Shown here: positions 24,701 through 29,190 of the stretch, in pieces
Numbering within the stretch: position 1 is the first letter of the stretch
Layout: the number at the start of each line of letters is the position of its first letter
From: an uncultured Cytophagales bacterium
Lineage (GTDB): Bacteria; Bacteroidota; Bacteroidia; Cytophagales; UBA9547
Reading direction: 5' to 3'
Assembly (NCBI GenBank): GCA_945957555.1
Contig: CAMFLX010000012.1
Location: 1 to 64,000 of the forward strand
Length of the DNA: 64,000 nt
Program-made: the position numbers and the translations under genes
Notes under the pieces: model-generated
Databases searched by the model: none
What the model was told of the DNA's origin: nothing
What the model saw: the letters and a program-made list of their open reading frames with translations, nothing else

Positions 24701-24786
24701 CAATAGATCATCTCGGTTCAGGAGTATATACTTTGTACGATCATAATGGTATCGCAACTTCACAAAAAATCGTTGTTGTTAAGTAA
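3733..24786 (+). CDS. Giant modular T9SS-exported beta-helix adhesin (7,017 aa)
   Basis: One uninterrupted 21-kb frame. Residues 1-24 are a signal peptide (two Arg, then SLLFLLIAAMCEVNA). The body is rich in Thr, Ser, Asn and Gly with short beta-strand repeats (SGNFTQ, NGTLTV, YGNLT) typical of right-handed beta-helix surface proteins. Eight entry modules with a W-x-G...W...NW core begin near nt 3808, 6421, 9496, 13726, 17110, 19490, 20830 and 22921. Six capping modules with a NNFSNG-like core close most blocks. Near the end come a post-helix module (22240-22659), an Ig-like stretch (22663-22918), a GWNLIANPYPSAVDWD module (about nt 23827-23880) and a T9SS sorting domain (VYPNPSHGHFVVS to KIVVVK, last 75 residues or so). 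The export route and surface location follow from the signal peptide plus sorting domain; adhesion is inferred from architecture. The binding target is unknown. Confidence 0.9.
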   Translation: MRGYSLLWRSLLFLLIAAMCEVNAATYYWVGGASNSWNTSANWSATLGGAGGAGVPGAADNAVFDGSNIGGGATGPVAIAFDNNYTVGGVSILNFGANTISLTSTSAANRTLTVQPSSGSTTFTVASGNTLRLSGQATSNRTFNLTIGTGCAATIDGTVTTNMGGTAISTLGVSGTGTIAFSATGLYIHNVNGGTIPAATWNAAAECRVTGTTGTAPTFPATTSYGNLTWNAPSQTIAAAINITPFTVQGTCKVTSTGSGSFVLRSSNASSALTVGTFQMDGGTFSFYTSANKQTITANITTLNQTAGTINLNAGGTGTSVVNVNVSGNFTQSGGTLEMATSATTGSGNLLLAGDLTQTGSPVIQRTGGAATSRIEFNGASNTQVTTAASGIGTNVNITLNKTSNSNTLTLASTLSLPNNSTLTLTSGVLTLNGNTLNLGTTQNISRAGGASIDNTTGTFNHGTTTNLSYVGSVNFQTGVELPTSASVLGTLTINMGTSNIVTLAANATVNGTLTVTAGTLQLSTFDLNAVGTTNLAGTINDNSATGTNTFASLTFTGGTLQSTATALYTVSGALNAATGNGTIGACAITVNGTTTISASRTLTINSATGAKSFVDVTLNGIWTNSGNASIAISGTLTVNTGATFTSGTGTYTLSGTGKNIAGSIASFTISSLTISGTYTQTVTALTANTLNVSGTLTNNTALTTTTLNVLSGGYLNTANALTSTTATISNGGQLDINAGITFTVNGSVSNSGTFKVVGTSGNPAIVTRSGANYTISQSAGTFHAQYYTFSNLGTNGITISGGAIDGTNNFSNGTFTTSSGTATAFLTLSGLNFSDFTVSNVVFNASATNNVVRTSGTGVITFANATGVMSGYGFESDVPAFGQSTGLVRWTSSPATYYWVGGATANNWNAAGVWATSLGGLGVSAFSPSNSDVFIFDGSNIGGGATGNVTVNVNANYTVGSVRILNFGANQVTMQPSSSGTAATLTLTLAPSSADVFTLASGNTLNITGNTTTRNLTLSIGDNSTATVDGTLNINTNSGVGAFVATGTGTITFGSSGLYVHAVNGGTIPTATWNATSECRITGTVATAPIFANAQTFGNLTWNAPSQTVAAAINVATLAVTSTFKMVNTNTGSVVLRNSNAVSALTVGTFQVDGGTFTAYNAANTNTISITATTYSQSAGTVNLNASTTAGSIVNFNLSGNFTQTGGVFDLAPTSATGLGVLYLSGNLVQSGSAILRRTAGTNTSRLELNGSASTFSTISGGLGTGLNLTVNKSASSTSVQFLSAVSLPASMSLVLSSGVLDLNGNTLTYGTSVALNRSGGSLTTNGGAYAYTGSIDITYSGNQDITTGPEIPTPSSALNNLTVSVGAANVVSLNTTAQVNGNLGVTTGTLSLGSNTANRVSAGGTLTLAASTSLLIGGTGTYPSNYSTSTLSATSTVNYFGSNQTVKGAVTYGNLTISGSGTKTLDANVTGIAGNVSVSAGTFDLSTFTCNRSANTVSFTLSSGTTLRIGGTSTTFPSGFSTYTLTGSSVEYYGTTQTVAAVPYNDVLISGSATNVSAAVSINGNVVVSGTGNYNLGTANVTHTIAGTLTVSGTLNYGSSGNQTLTVTGNLLGAGVLNMNFTGTKVLNLGGADNSAFGGTFTAGSGTVTYTRVGDQILFAGAYNTLSFTNSGNRTLSGLSSVIQNFTVPTGITLNLNGFNFTASGTFTATGTTSIPASSTLSTTGAITVGGQLNVSGTGSTLTSAGNITINSGAALSLGSSATLNMNGTTITNNGTFSAVGTAGNVATVTTSGAGYVINQTGAGAASAVFAAKYYVFNALVTNGITISAGSIDATNNFSNGTFQNGTGTAYLTLTGLTFGNFTASNVVFNGTTPTYNVVRTSGTGTITFQDYSGARSGQAYENDTNIPGTLINWGISGSVFYSQGTADFYVLSTWNSARDGSGSAPSSLSKLADASSDFVVQATHTVTVNNNLSINALTVESSGSLIVGDASATPRTVAINGDVTIQPSGTVSVANFNAVHTINFTGSSFTNNGSFSLYNTSLLKSAIFNFNGVTMTVGGSVSPIFASINFNNQAPPYTNSTVTASVPMTIKGNVVFVTGAVFNDGGLTHTVAGNWQQATVSQISGVGTIQFNGNSTQQISTASTFYNLTFNGGNAPNINGAITVNGKLYVTNNTNVSTAVGTHTYNGDFTVDAGSSYNQTANTATFASNVATQNIDFSNATFATLTFTGSGLKATSGNLRATAGVTINTGATVDGAGSHQITGNFTVNGTSAWTGLVTMTGGNLTSSNASIALAGPLTTTGNVTLVNTVATNPITLTIADNFNINVGTFTISSPATIIGNTGFTMNVANGAAITMLGANNFPTGFDSYNFVLGSTANYTATTAQATTQVIAGGVFYSNLTIQNNSKTAGGNIDVLGNLTFNNAGTVNTSFDLLGMTLSVEGNIVIGNTGSSITSSLAGSVLNLRAVNANQTIGIGTYNLGTIALTQSSPSTARSRTFTNGSNITAVNFQASNPAGDAVNRLIVDLGTNVVTAGSGASVFSLGANSGIYTSGASSLQTTFDGFTTVSMNDSSFVRYNSTTLAQTIANKAATSYGTLELLGSTTKTALSALDVNGSILSSGNTPVFVDGGFNHTVAGNWSLGATNYSIALGSSGTITMDGLDQSIVGNVINVVFANGGTKTVTTSNLVVQRNLTINSGVLLDANIRNISIAGDWVQLGTGSYNQSTGTTTFNGISASPQNITIATPSSSYFGNLTVNRGDLVGNPSTSIKVQTNSNVRVAGTLRLNNFNDNPTCSILVPYADLDITGDTLFVGGSLVIYPTSTMTTPNSTLVLASETAQNFYIGTPTVTFNNLVFSGSGLKTFANGGWTAPACGSWNNPVVVNGDWKMDLATVNASSLTVTVYGSWYNTGDFQHNNTVTLLGIGKTISNSTFNNLTLGASASYTLTGDITIASAFNILAGGSLDVSTSNYSITVSGNYTVGGTLNTRSNTVFISSAGNSMNSGKNLGNKFYNLEITNTGCGATTTLTDSINVTNNLTINAGRLTTGVYSVRVGNNFYNYDQYNQSSAASRLTFDPIATGTRAFVCSTATATCGASTFGNTVVDIGTAKLVQSGALAINANAFRIFSGTYKLNANTLDFSNSAASILSINSGATIEVDSGASLLVRNTVTNQGVFKLVGTASAPATLGSCTSCGTANYTVLQNGASAVFHAKNYQVQSSGTSTTNYLIDLQNGTLDASNNLSKGSFSSATTTGTTSAYIRFSNSFLTSDVVASGVTFNSGKPRNVENLASPSVFNISFENSSGSLAGSSFETDNPANGTSTGNIRWTFSSTVKFWDGNGSAANTSWNTAANWFPDGVPSATDTVYIDNSKLVASYVINVDVTDTAKVAKLIMQRTGANTITLNVLAKNLKAVTDISIATGCTVNGGTGSISLGGAWSNGGTFTPGTSVVNFLGKGSSYNISNGASAFNNIVLSGTSGTKYILGSLLTANNVTINVGNTLDVSSGAYNVVVSGDWLNNGLFDPRSGSNSTATFNRAGAQSITNGPFNYFVTSGSGTKTFNSNMTIYRSVTIGSGTVLDASTNSMYVGLHWNNNATGGFTQASDQFVYFNGGGQSIDNGTATTTFSNVVLLGTGTKTLFKNSVINGQFLIAPSGLTFNMQDFQLVGNGTTSEFNISSASTVLVGGTQSFLNNFVTTNLSVNSTIRYQPFSSAYDNVTQTIMTLPNGSAYGNLDLRVRTGITTTTVKDIANDIIIAGNLTINDIYTQLNVNSKTITLGGNFAFPTGGTNANLVWGSNGALIHNGSASYYWQTTWNIDADIPSFNHLILAGSQRKNMNGNMTINGNLTIQGDVIFDMNTFTVTGTAPAFMLTQNSSRIECAVASPSIAFPTGFGTYNIDPGSLTYLDADGPQDVFATPFYGNLTFATTNTSTPLRAINLIGGNLRVANDLNFSNTTFVDNGFDLNVGGNLYTNDFYLPSVSSTLTLTGDNQLVQNLLANATQINLNKFTVSGTGTKTLGNGAVTINIENDLFIDTAVTLNTTRPLIYSGTSWNNQGLFSNTNATTFDNAVAGQNVVVNPGASAVGNAFAAVNFNTADTLFFVNNGGDFNGAFNINSGVVNMGSGLVHNIAGAISVYSTTPNPWYANNSNLIFDGGNQTIPVELYAKNVTCSNAGTKTMAYSWYVQDVTVNNGVTLTNASSDTLYVSGNFINNGTYNANTTVLAMNATGGTKFITTGASNLYDLSLIPTGTVTYKLGSSSTRVTHAIDVKNTAKLKLNSNTLIHGNTGIASGKSLYVGATATLEVDTNGALLFDSRTSVATATIDGLLNIKGSSTSIASISRSNTGGYILIVNGSINANNYLIEFMSTAGLQLTATATVLGLSNGTYSNLNATAGSAYITSNIVGTPADISNVTFNYSGVPVVGNQFNCKHLGASTITFVSPIAGALSCPTYKSGNVIMPNCSIATWIGVTDSDWNKGTNWSTGIVPDSLTDVIIPIPSIPNQGNLPVINISNASCRNLSLTNGSLSLASGGLLNVTGDVSIGTSVSATLAMTDNTNTIRVKGNWTKGTGSFNFGPLASPGTINFYSSGSVNINNGTTSFGSVVFSGSGVYNLANGNTINATGNSFSVRGNFTQTLGTVVPSIGTLFVEGNFTRTSGTYSPIGTINFNGTTTQNITGASVNNMVLSGNNTRNTSGNITIAGTTSMTSGSLVAQSGSIISFGGNVNLASGTTFNVGNSTHVFNGASWTGTGDALGNGFVSFSGGNQTLNASNMVGIIYAGTGTKTLAGNVTMTGDFFINAGITASMQTFTIANTSGTSLFDLGANSLVNVSGANNFPSGFVAYTLACNSTVNYNSSVLDQSVAAVTYGNLSVNGGYPSNKKNLGGNIEICGNLNIAANTTLDATTSNFNISIGGNFNNNNTNGSFIARQGIVSFTGSANQSINIGTSGTAGTKDFFGFVVNKSGGSTSFASSNIVRIKDDLLVSAGSMSLTSPDTVIVGGNFQATLGTFVNNYSRLLLKATNTGTYQIRTNGSQLYDLIINSPGSTYNLVDDAIINRNMDVKAGTIVDIAGFSLTLGDNNIRTTNIGGTLKVGAGGRLALANGYTFNVQTTGTLDLIGISGNIATVTSASAGSRYNFNIDGNIAASNYLFEYMRSSGINLSSTAVIAPRPNNFSDGTFANGTSGGVFLKIENAQFSTPAGGIDTIVNVNFNSNPGGGAKNVAKTSSGSGRLVFHNASGSFAGASFENDPNNLIDWTGNYTLYWTGSNGISWFDPLNWNPNLVPTVNDNAIIAIVTNQPVIDDIKPSGVHATCKNLTINLGANVTIKSTDAKKDLAVVNDITVNGILKLTNSTDTISVGGNWLRGTSGSVISGNGSVVLEASTGVKIINNRTSQFGNLIINGAANFQLGSSTIINKSLVINTGSLDVTNSNNYNLSVGGDWINKGQFYSRAGTVTLNGQCATSYTLRPGSNGSFNNLTITPCSSSIYNLSTNNITVNGTFTLNTGTFNLNTLTFNMGNGAGADVMNLYGTFNMNANSSLLMGANSSINVQSAGHFKMIGTDSINTANIGLQSSGNFGFIVNSGGQISGNFYSIHGINTSGLLIRSGATVNSTNNLSNGSFSGGAASGSYMTLEHSFTAPIILGVQQCDTIRKVTFSTGVTKNATRITGTGCITFKDSRGTVSGYLYEKDELSPSSTLGRLRWSYTNPTLNWTGAAQDGDWFNPNNWKDASGNSTYYPDANTVVIIDNAAIVNPKTYPVIKSSSNVACPSGTCPTTGLALDVSLAKQTILTISENRNLTIARDLTITGGNFVVNSGSNSTVDVLKSFTLSNSSGITGGYSAGNSILNVYKDFSSNGLFRGQSSTVKMMAPSGTVNIYSTGANSYFSKLFFMGGANFRQSSTNTGTLKVRDSLYINNGATLSNTSSTNYIVLAGSWTNNGVFSSGSGTVSFDTVSASRIQYIGGSTITNFNILNFNGSAQKVLTQDINVNRSCTIGGVSYAILNMNGRNINVNGPTFMMSNVSSQIRHNGSGTVFFNNSGTQDVSMSGVGANRAFFNVVKTGSGVLRFNSDIDIDGDFTISSGTVQGLTRTLYLAKNWVNSGTFTPGTGTVRFDGTNQNITNNSVESFYRLVAAGSRLTITNNNVNVSNNLTISSGIVYSGSYTLALTSAAATSTIAAGAYVDGYFQKAFNATTPKTIEVGANGVYTPVTITPSTATAGFFRVRALYYDSPNLNQSCLDTTLTVNRYWDVTKSIGDYNISFTYSPAVTNAGVTASSLGLYNYSGGAWSTINTVVASPTSTSLSATGISSVGQFQIAMPRLSSVTIASSIVGTACSGSPFVFTATPVQAGSSPSYQWKLNGSNVGTNLSTYSTSGLLAGDVVGLVMTDVCNVTRNSNDITITIGNSNTWLGASSTDWFTSANWSCGIVPNSTHDVTIPSPVTNYPEINATASTKNIQMNSGSKLSIFSTGLLNVSGNWTNNGVLDPKDGSSVVFGASSGTQVISGAAKQYFYNLTKNGAGTLQIGVSSDIEIKRGGVVKVNAGVFDMNNRTVLLKSKVANAPSYTDSTASLGAVLGTIINASNFTLERYNSAVRGYRYIGAPVVGQTFARFKDSIIIAGPASGGFDAPNSSIATAKEYQESRSYILSKGFVSLANINTVAAPGKGYYLFVPGKRTTVYPAAEAVTLLMKGAPVVGNFSFSLTYTTAGSSGWNLIANPYPSAVDWDLFKTTSTNLDGAIYIWDPHMGTSGGYYSYVGGVASDARANGSIISSSQGFFVKASSSNPTLSITENAKVGTLFANSNFRMAEQSYITFKITNQNGDIDYTTVRVDDGSGGNLSALKLDNTKINMYTLSSTGAKQSINVVADGANFELPINIESSGSTSYILEVVKIGGGMNNGNLLKIRDQSTGVLMDVYEGMKVLFTPDGNLSKYALVKTDVGSVVTSQLDPNIGNNSLHVYPNPSHGHFVVSAKVEGSYSIHNEMGVTVAKVKLNAANGYKATIDHLGSGVYTLYDHNGIATSQKIVVVK
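3808..6404 (+). repeat. Adhesin supermodule block 1
   Basis: Entry module (TYYWVGG...NW...FDGSNIGGG), beta-helix, then a capping module from 5989 to 6404 ending FESD...GLVRW. It is colinear with block 2 over its first 1.5 kb, including shared VNGGTIP-ATWNA, YGNLTWNAPSQT and FDGSNIGGG segments. Confidence 0.85.
6421..9480 (+). repeat. Adhesin supermodule block 2 (paralogous to block 1)
   Basis: It starts TYYWVGGATANNW and keeps the order of block 1: FDGSNIGGG, NYTVG, ILNFGAN, VNGGTIPTATWNA, FGNLTWNAPSQT, SALTVGTFQVDGGTF. It then adds an extra beta-helix region before its capping module (9061-9480). This is an old internal duplication, since the copies are diverged at DNA level. Confidence 0.85.
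9496..22650 (+). repeat. Adhesin supermodule blocks 3-7 (more diverged)
   Basis: Entry modules begin at about 9496, 13726, 17110, 19490 and 20830. Capping modules lie at 13249-13710, 16693-17094 (degenerate), 19048-19479 and 20368-20817. Block 3 uses a different entry (FYSQGTADFYVLSTWN) that resembles the start of the second adhesin at 60888. Blocks shorten toward the C-terminus, and block 7 ends in a different module instead of a cap. Confidence 0.75.
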
Positions 24787-24805
24787 CGTTATCTAGCACT
24801 TGATC

Positions 24806-24840
24806 AAAAAGAGGGGTACAATTTTGTACCCCTCTTTTGT
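24806..24840 (+). terminator. Intrinsic terminator after the giant adhesin
   Basis: An AAAAGAGGGGTACA / TGTACCCCTCTTTT stem of about 14 bp with a 4-nt loop and terminal T-run, about 20 nt after the stop codon. Confidence 0.9.
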
Positions 24841-24995
24841 TTAATGAGGTCATTTTTTAAAGAAGCTGGCAGGTGTTAGTTATGTTCAATAACATTTTTC
24901 GGTTGCTTGTTGAATTGACAGCGATTGCCTTAGGATTATTTAAAATATTGACTCATAATTTGTATTTTCACGTCATATTATTAAACATACAAATT

Positions 24996-25967
24996 ATGAA
25001 TTATAGAAAATTTGGAAGACTGGGCTGGTTGGTCAGTGAAATTGGTTATGGAATGTGGGGTGCCAGTGGTTGGAAAGGCTCTGAAGATCTGCAATCAGAA
25101 AAGTCCTTGGATTTGGCTGTAGCGCAAGGTGTTAATTTTTTTGATACAGCTTGGGGCTATGGTGCCGGGCATAGCGAACAACTTTTGGGGAAGTTAATAA
25201 AGAGACACCCGAGCAAAAAGCTCTATAATGCCACCAAAATCCCACCCAAAAACTTTAAATGGCCCTCAAAACCCAATTATACATTAGGGGAATGTTTTCC
25301 AGAAGCCCACATTAGGGAATATACTGAAAAGAGTCTTCTTAATTTAGGTTTGGAAAAGATAGATCTCATGCAGTTTCATGTTTGGGAAGATGCTTGGGCA
25401 AACCATGAAGAATGGCAACGTGTGGTGGAAGATCTCAAAAAGGAAGGAAAAGTAACCTCATTTGGAATTAGCGTAAACCGATGGGAACCAGAGAACTGTC
25501 TTAAAACTTTAGAAACTGGATTCATTGATTCTATTCAAGTCATTTATAATATTTTTGATCAAGCACCCGAGGATAAACTTTTCCCTTACTGTAAGAAAAA
25601 TGGTATCGCAATCATAGCACGAGTTCCTTTTGATGAGGGGACGCTTACAGGTACGTTAACAAAAGATATGGTGTTTCCTGAGGGCGACTGGAGGGCGAGT
25701 TATTTTGTACCTGAAAATCTGAATGCTAGTGTGGATAGGGCGGAGGCTCTAAGGAAAATGATTCCTGCAGATATGACTATGGCAGAACTTGCCTTGAGGT
25801 TTATTTTGGAGAACGATATTGTGAGTACGACCATTCCTGGTATGCGTAAGGAAAGGAATGTCCTTGCAAATACGGCTGTGAGTGACACTAAAAAGGTTGA
25901 TCCTGCTCTCTTGCAGAAGCTTCGCGAGCATCGTTGGGACAGGCAACCTACTGAATGGTCTCAGTAG
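24996..25967 (+). CDS. Aldo/keto reductase
   Basis: NAD(P)H-dependent cytoplasmic reductase of the AKR superfamily (TIM barrel), 323 residues from the ATG at 24996. The catalytic tetrad is visible as D50 and Y55 (FFDTAWGYG), K81 (NATKIPP) and H128 (MQFHVWEDAW). A frame extends 41 codons upstream, but those residues are hydrophobic, unlike the family N-terminus, and the RKFGRLGWLVSEIGYGMWG start is standard. The sequence GFIDSIQVIYNIFDQ is the usual strand with the QVIYN motif. It is flanked by terminators, so it is probably transcribed alone. The substrate cannot be read from sequence. Confidence 0.9.
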   Translation: MNYRKFGRLGWLVSEIGYGMWGASGWKGSEDLQSEKSLDLAVAQGVNFFDTAWGYGAGHSEQLLGKLIKRHPSKKLYNATKIPPKNFKWPSKPNYTLGECFPEAHIREYTEKSLLNLGLEKIDLMQFHVWEDAWANHEEWQRVVEDLKKEGKVTSFGISVNRWEPENCLKTLETGFIDSIQVIYNIFDQAPEDKLFPYCKKNGIAIIARVPFDEGTLTGTLTKDMVFPEGDWRASYFVPENLNASVDRAEALRKMIPADMTMAELALRFILENDIVSTTIPGMRKERNVLANTAVSDTKKVDPALLQKLREHRWDRQPTEWSQ

Positions 25968-25992
25968 GGTAAGATCAAATCAATAAATACCC

Positions 25993-26031
25993 CCAATCCA
26001 TGACCTGTAAGTAGGTTGTGGATTTTTTATT
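25993..26031 (+). terminator. Probable terminator after the aldo/keto reductase
   Basis: Interrupted stem AATCCA-tg-ACCT / AGGT-tg-TGGATT followed by a run of T. The internal bulge makes it weaker than the others. Confidence 0.55.
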
Positions 26032-26066
26032 TATGTTAATGGATTGATTTTATTATATTTAAGTTT

Positions 26067-26735
26067 ATGAAATATGTGATTTTAAGTGTATTGATTGTTT
26101 TTTTATTGTGCTCTTGCCAAAAGGCCGATGAGGAGCGTGTTCTTTTTGAAGAACCACAGCCCGTAGCTGTGGATGATGAAAAGGTTTTTGACAAAACACT
26201 ACAAGGTGCTTATGTTTCATGTACAGACACTAATGAAAAACTCTATATTTATTCAAATAGTATGGTGTCTACCATTGATTATAATCATAAATCGTATCGA
26301 AAGGATTTAGCGCAAGATACTTCCATAAAAATCAATACCAATGATGATGAAGCCATACGCAGTTTTCTTAAAGATGAGGGGGCAGAGCGCATCTTTATTA
26401 AGGCAGATACTATTTATTATAGTTTAGGAAGGCAAGTTGATACCCTATTTTATGTTTCAGATCAAAATATTCTAAAGAAGTTCAAAGGGAGTTATTTTCT
26501 CAATAAAAGAAGAGAGACAGGATTGTGGACCTTAACGAAGCTTGAGAAAAGGAAAAAATACTTGATCTTCGAAAACATCATTCCAACAGATTCATTATTG
26601 AAATATGATTTTGTTAAAAAGGAAACGATGGATACCATAGTTGAAAAATATGTATTGACACCTGATCAGAAAGGATTCAAAAAGCTCAACCGATCGGAGT
26701 TTTTTATGAATACCAAGTGTTTTATCAAGATTTAG
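26067..26735 (+). CDS. Hypothetical lipoprotein
   Basis: A 222-residue protein with a lipoprotein signal: hydrophobic N-terminus (MKYVILSVLIVFLLCSC) with the lipidation cysteine most likely C17. No family recognised. The mature part is charged and rich in Lys, Asp and Thr, with predicted beta segments (TIYYSLGRQVDTLFYVS). A LWTLTKLEKRKKYLIF segment and an ILKKFKGSYFLNKR segment recall short 'wild-type beta-sheet' lipoproteins of Bacteroidota. It sits between the aldo/keto reductase and the GH3 enzyme and has no obvious operon partner. Confidence 0.7.
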   Translation: MKYVILSVLIVFLLCSCQKADEERVLFEEPQPVAVDDEKVFDKTLQGAYVSCTDTNEKLYIYSNSMVSTIDYNHKSYRKDLAQDTSIKINTNDDEAIRSFLKDEGAERIFIKADTIYYSLGRQVDTLFYVSDQNILKKFKGSYFLNKRRETGLWTLTKLEKRKKYLIFENIIPTDSLLKYDFVKKETMDTIVEKYVLTPDQKGFKKLNRSEFFMNTKCFIKI

Positions 26736-26760
26736 TGAAATTCTAAAGCAATTTTATTTT

Positions 26761-26792
26761 TTGCAAATGTCATCTGGTTGACATTATCTTTA
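26761..26792 (+). promoter_or_regulatory. Putative promoter of the GH3 gene
   Basis: TTG (26761-26763), 21-nt spacer, TATCTTTA (26785-26792). This is a 7/8 match to the Bacteroidota -7 element TANNTTTG, about 30 nt before the start codon. Confidence 0.45.
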
Positions 26793-26821
26793 CCTTAGAT
26801 TAATTAAACAAAACAAATTAT

Positions 26822-29077
26822 ATGAAAATCAATTATATAAAGCTCGTCATGTGGGCTCTAGTTGTATCCTTATGCGCCTATCGGGAAGGGTGGTCTCAAA
26901 CATCAGGTATTAAATTGGATGCTATAGAGAAGATAATCGAAGGTATGACCATTGAAGAAAAGGTTGGACAAATGACTAATCTTACACTTTTTTCGGTAGC
27001 CATAGAAACGGATAGTACCATTAGTTTAGATACAGCTAAACTTTATGAAGCTATTGTAAAAAAGCAATTGGGTTCCATACAAAATATCATTGGACGTGCT
27101 TATCACATGAAAGACTGGCACAAGATGATTACTGCAATGCAGAAAATGACTTTGGAGAAAACACGTCATAAAATCCCTTTTCTGTATTGTATAGATGCCG
27201 TTCATGGAGCCAACTATGTGTATGGAGCGACACAATTCCCTCATAATATTGCACTTGCGGCTACTTTTAATCCTGATCTCGCTAAAGAATGTGCTTCGAT
27301 TACTGCTGCAGAGACCAGAGCAGCAGGTATAAGATATAATTTTTCACCAGTGCTTGATGTGGGGCGCAATCAGCAGTGGTCTCGACTTGGTGAGACCTTT
27401 GGGGAAGACACATACTTGGTAACCCAGATGGGGACTGCCTCTATTAGGGGTTTTGAAGGGGGGGATGTGTCGAAGTCCAATAAGGTAGCAGCATGTATGA
27501 AGCATTTTGTGGGTTATTCGGTACCAAACAATGGAAAGGATAGAGCACCTGCAAACATTCCTGATATCGTATTGAGAGAGTACTTTTTGCCTCCGTTTCG
27601 TGAAGCCGTAAAAACAGGTGTTCATACACTTATGGTAAACTCAGGAGAGGTAAATGGTACACCAGTACATGCTAGTAAGTATTTGCTTACCGAGGTATTG
27701 CGTACGGAACTCGGTTTCAAGGGAGTAGTGATCAGCGATTGGCAGGATATCTTAAAAATGCATGAAAGACATCGTGTGGCAGCAAGTCACAAAGAAGCTG
27801 TTTTGCTAGCAGTGAATGCGGGTATTGATATGTGTATTGTACCTTTTGATTTCAGTTTTACTGACGACCTTATTGCTTTGGTGAGAGAGGGTAAGATTAA
27901 GGAAAGTCGTATTGATGAGTCTGTTCGTAGAATCTTACAAATGAAAAAAGATTTGGGATTATTCTCCAAACCATATCTAGAGCCTGAAAGTATGTCATAT
28001 TTTGCAAAGCCATCTTACAAAAAAACGGCTTATGCTGCAGCTGTTGAAGCCCTAACGCTTCTAAAGAATGAAGATAAGGTTTTACCCTTGGATCGTGACA
28101 AAAGGATATTGATTACAGGCCCAGCGTCTAATTTGCTTTCGGCGCTACATGGTGCATGGTCTTATTCTTGGCAAGGAGATAAGGAACATTTATATCCTGA
28201 TTCTTTGAATACACTTGCTGAGGTATTTGCGAAGAATAAAAGCGTAATGTATGAGCCGTCTCTGACCTTTAAGAATGATGTATGGGATAAAAATAAGGTA
28301 CTTGCTGCCGCAACAAATTCTGATATCATAGTCCTTTGTTTGGGGGAAGCACCCTATGCTGAAACACCTGGTAACATTCCAGATCTTGCTTTTGACCCCA
28401 ATCAGGTAGATTTGGTAAGGACGCTGGCTGTAACAGGTAAGCCTATCGTGGTGGTGTTGTTAGAAGGGCGTCCAAGAATTATTAGAGATATTGAGCCATT
28501 TTGTAAGGGGATCATACAGGCTTATTGGCCATGTTCTCAAGGTGCACAAGCCATATATGATGTCGTTTATGGCAAGTTTAATCCCTGTGGCAAGTTGCCT
28601 TATACGTACCCGCGTTTTAGTGGTACCTTAAACACCTACGATCATAAACTTTTGGATGAAGCCGTAGAAGTTGCTGAACCTTATAAATATGTATATGAGT
28701 TCAATCCTCAATATGAGTTTGGTCATGGACTGTCATATACCTCTTTTTCATATAAAGGATTGGCTATCGACAAGGATACATTGTCTGGGTCAGACAGCAT
28801 AAAGGTGTCAGTAACTGTAAGTAACACAGGTACAAGAGCTGGACATGAAGTGGTGATGTTATATTCTCGCGATTTATATGCTTCTATTACGCCATCAGTA
28901 AGAAGACTTAGGCGTTTCCAAAAGTTGTTTTTGAATGTTGGAGAAAGCAAGACCATTAGTTTTTATATCAAAAAGGAAGATTTAGCTTTTGTAAATGACC
29001 AAAAGAAGTGGATTACAGAAGCAGGAGACTTTGAACTCATGGTTAAAGACCTCACTAAGAAATTTTTTTATAAATAA
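26822..29077 (+). CDS. bglX: Glycoside hydrolase family 3 beta-glucosidase, exported
   Basis: Exo-acting beta-glucosidase or related exo-glycosidase, probably periplasmic. It has 751 residues with a signal peptide (to about residue 26, ending GWSQ). The GH3 N-terminal domain covers about 35-375 and includes EKVGQMTN, KIPFLYCIDAVHG, ALAATFNPDL, the active-site stretch KVAACMKHFVGY, and GFKGVVISDW with the catalytic nucleophile D306. The C-terminal GH3 domain follows (TLLKNEDKVLPLD onward, about 410-630), then a fibronectin III-like domain at the end (DSIKVSVTVSNTGTRAGHEVVMLYSRD). There is no T9SS sorting domain, so periplasmic action on oligosaccharides released by exported enzymes such as the GH5 at 45612 is likely. 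The exact sugar specificity is not readable, and bglX is used in the broad sense. Confidence 0.88.
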   Translation: MKINYIKLVMWALVVSLCAYREGWSQTSGIKLDAIEKIIEGMTIEEKVGQMTNLTLFSVAIETDSTISLDTAKLYEAIVKKQLGSIQNIIGRAYHMKDWHKMITAMQKMTLEKTRHKIPFLYCIDAVHGANYVYGATQFPHNIALAATFNPDLAKECASITAAETRAAGIRYNFSPVLDVGRNQQWSRLGETFGEDTYLVTQMGTASIRGFEGGDVSKSNKVAACMKHFVGYSVPNNGKDRAPANIPDIVLREYFLPPFREAVKTGVHTLMVNSGEVNGTPVHASKYLLTEVLRTELGFKGVVISDWQDILKMHERHRVAASHKEAVLLAVNAGIDMCIVPFDFSFTDDLIALVREGKIKESRIDESVRRILQMKKDLGLFSKPYLEPESMSYFAKPSYKKTAYAAAVEALTLLKNEDKVLPLDRDKRILITGPASNLLSALHGAWSYSWQGDKEHLYPDSLNTLAEVFAKNKSVMYEPSLTFKNDVWDKNKVLAAATNSDIIVLCLGEAPYAETPGNIPDLAFDPNQVDLVRTLAVTGKPIVVVLLEGRPRIIRDIEPFCKGIIQAYWPCSQGAQAIYDVVYGKFNPCGKLPYTYPRFSGTLNTYDHKLLDEAVEVAEPYKYVYEFNPQYEFGHGLSYTSFSYKGLAIDKDTLSGSDSIKVSVTVSNTGTRAGHEVVMLYSRDLYASITPSVRRLRRFQKLFLNVGESKTISFYIKKEDLAFVNDQKKWITEAGDFELMVKDLTKKFFYK

Positions 29078-29092
29078 ATTAGGCTTTAGATC

Positions 29093-29134
29093 AAGGCAGT
29101 ATGGTTGTTTCTAGAATAACTATGCTGCTTTTTA
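29093..29134. terminator. Probable bidirectional terminator between GH3 and the signalling operon
   Basis: AAGGCAGTATGGTT pairs imperfectly with AACTATGCTGCTTTT across an 8-nt loop, followed by TTTT. It lies between convergent genes. Confidence 0.5.
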
Positions 29135-29190
29135 TGGATTGATAAAACGGAACTTTAGTATTTGCTGGAATAGTACTGCGATCTTTAATA

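Noticed and set aside
24873-24995. N-terminal extension of the aldo/keto reductase
   Set aside because: The 41 extra residues are hydrophobic and not family-like; the ATG at 24996 starts the standard fold.
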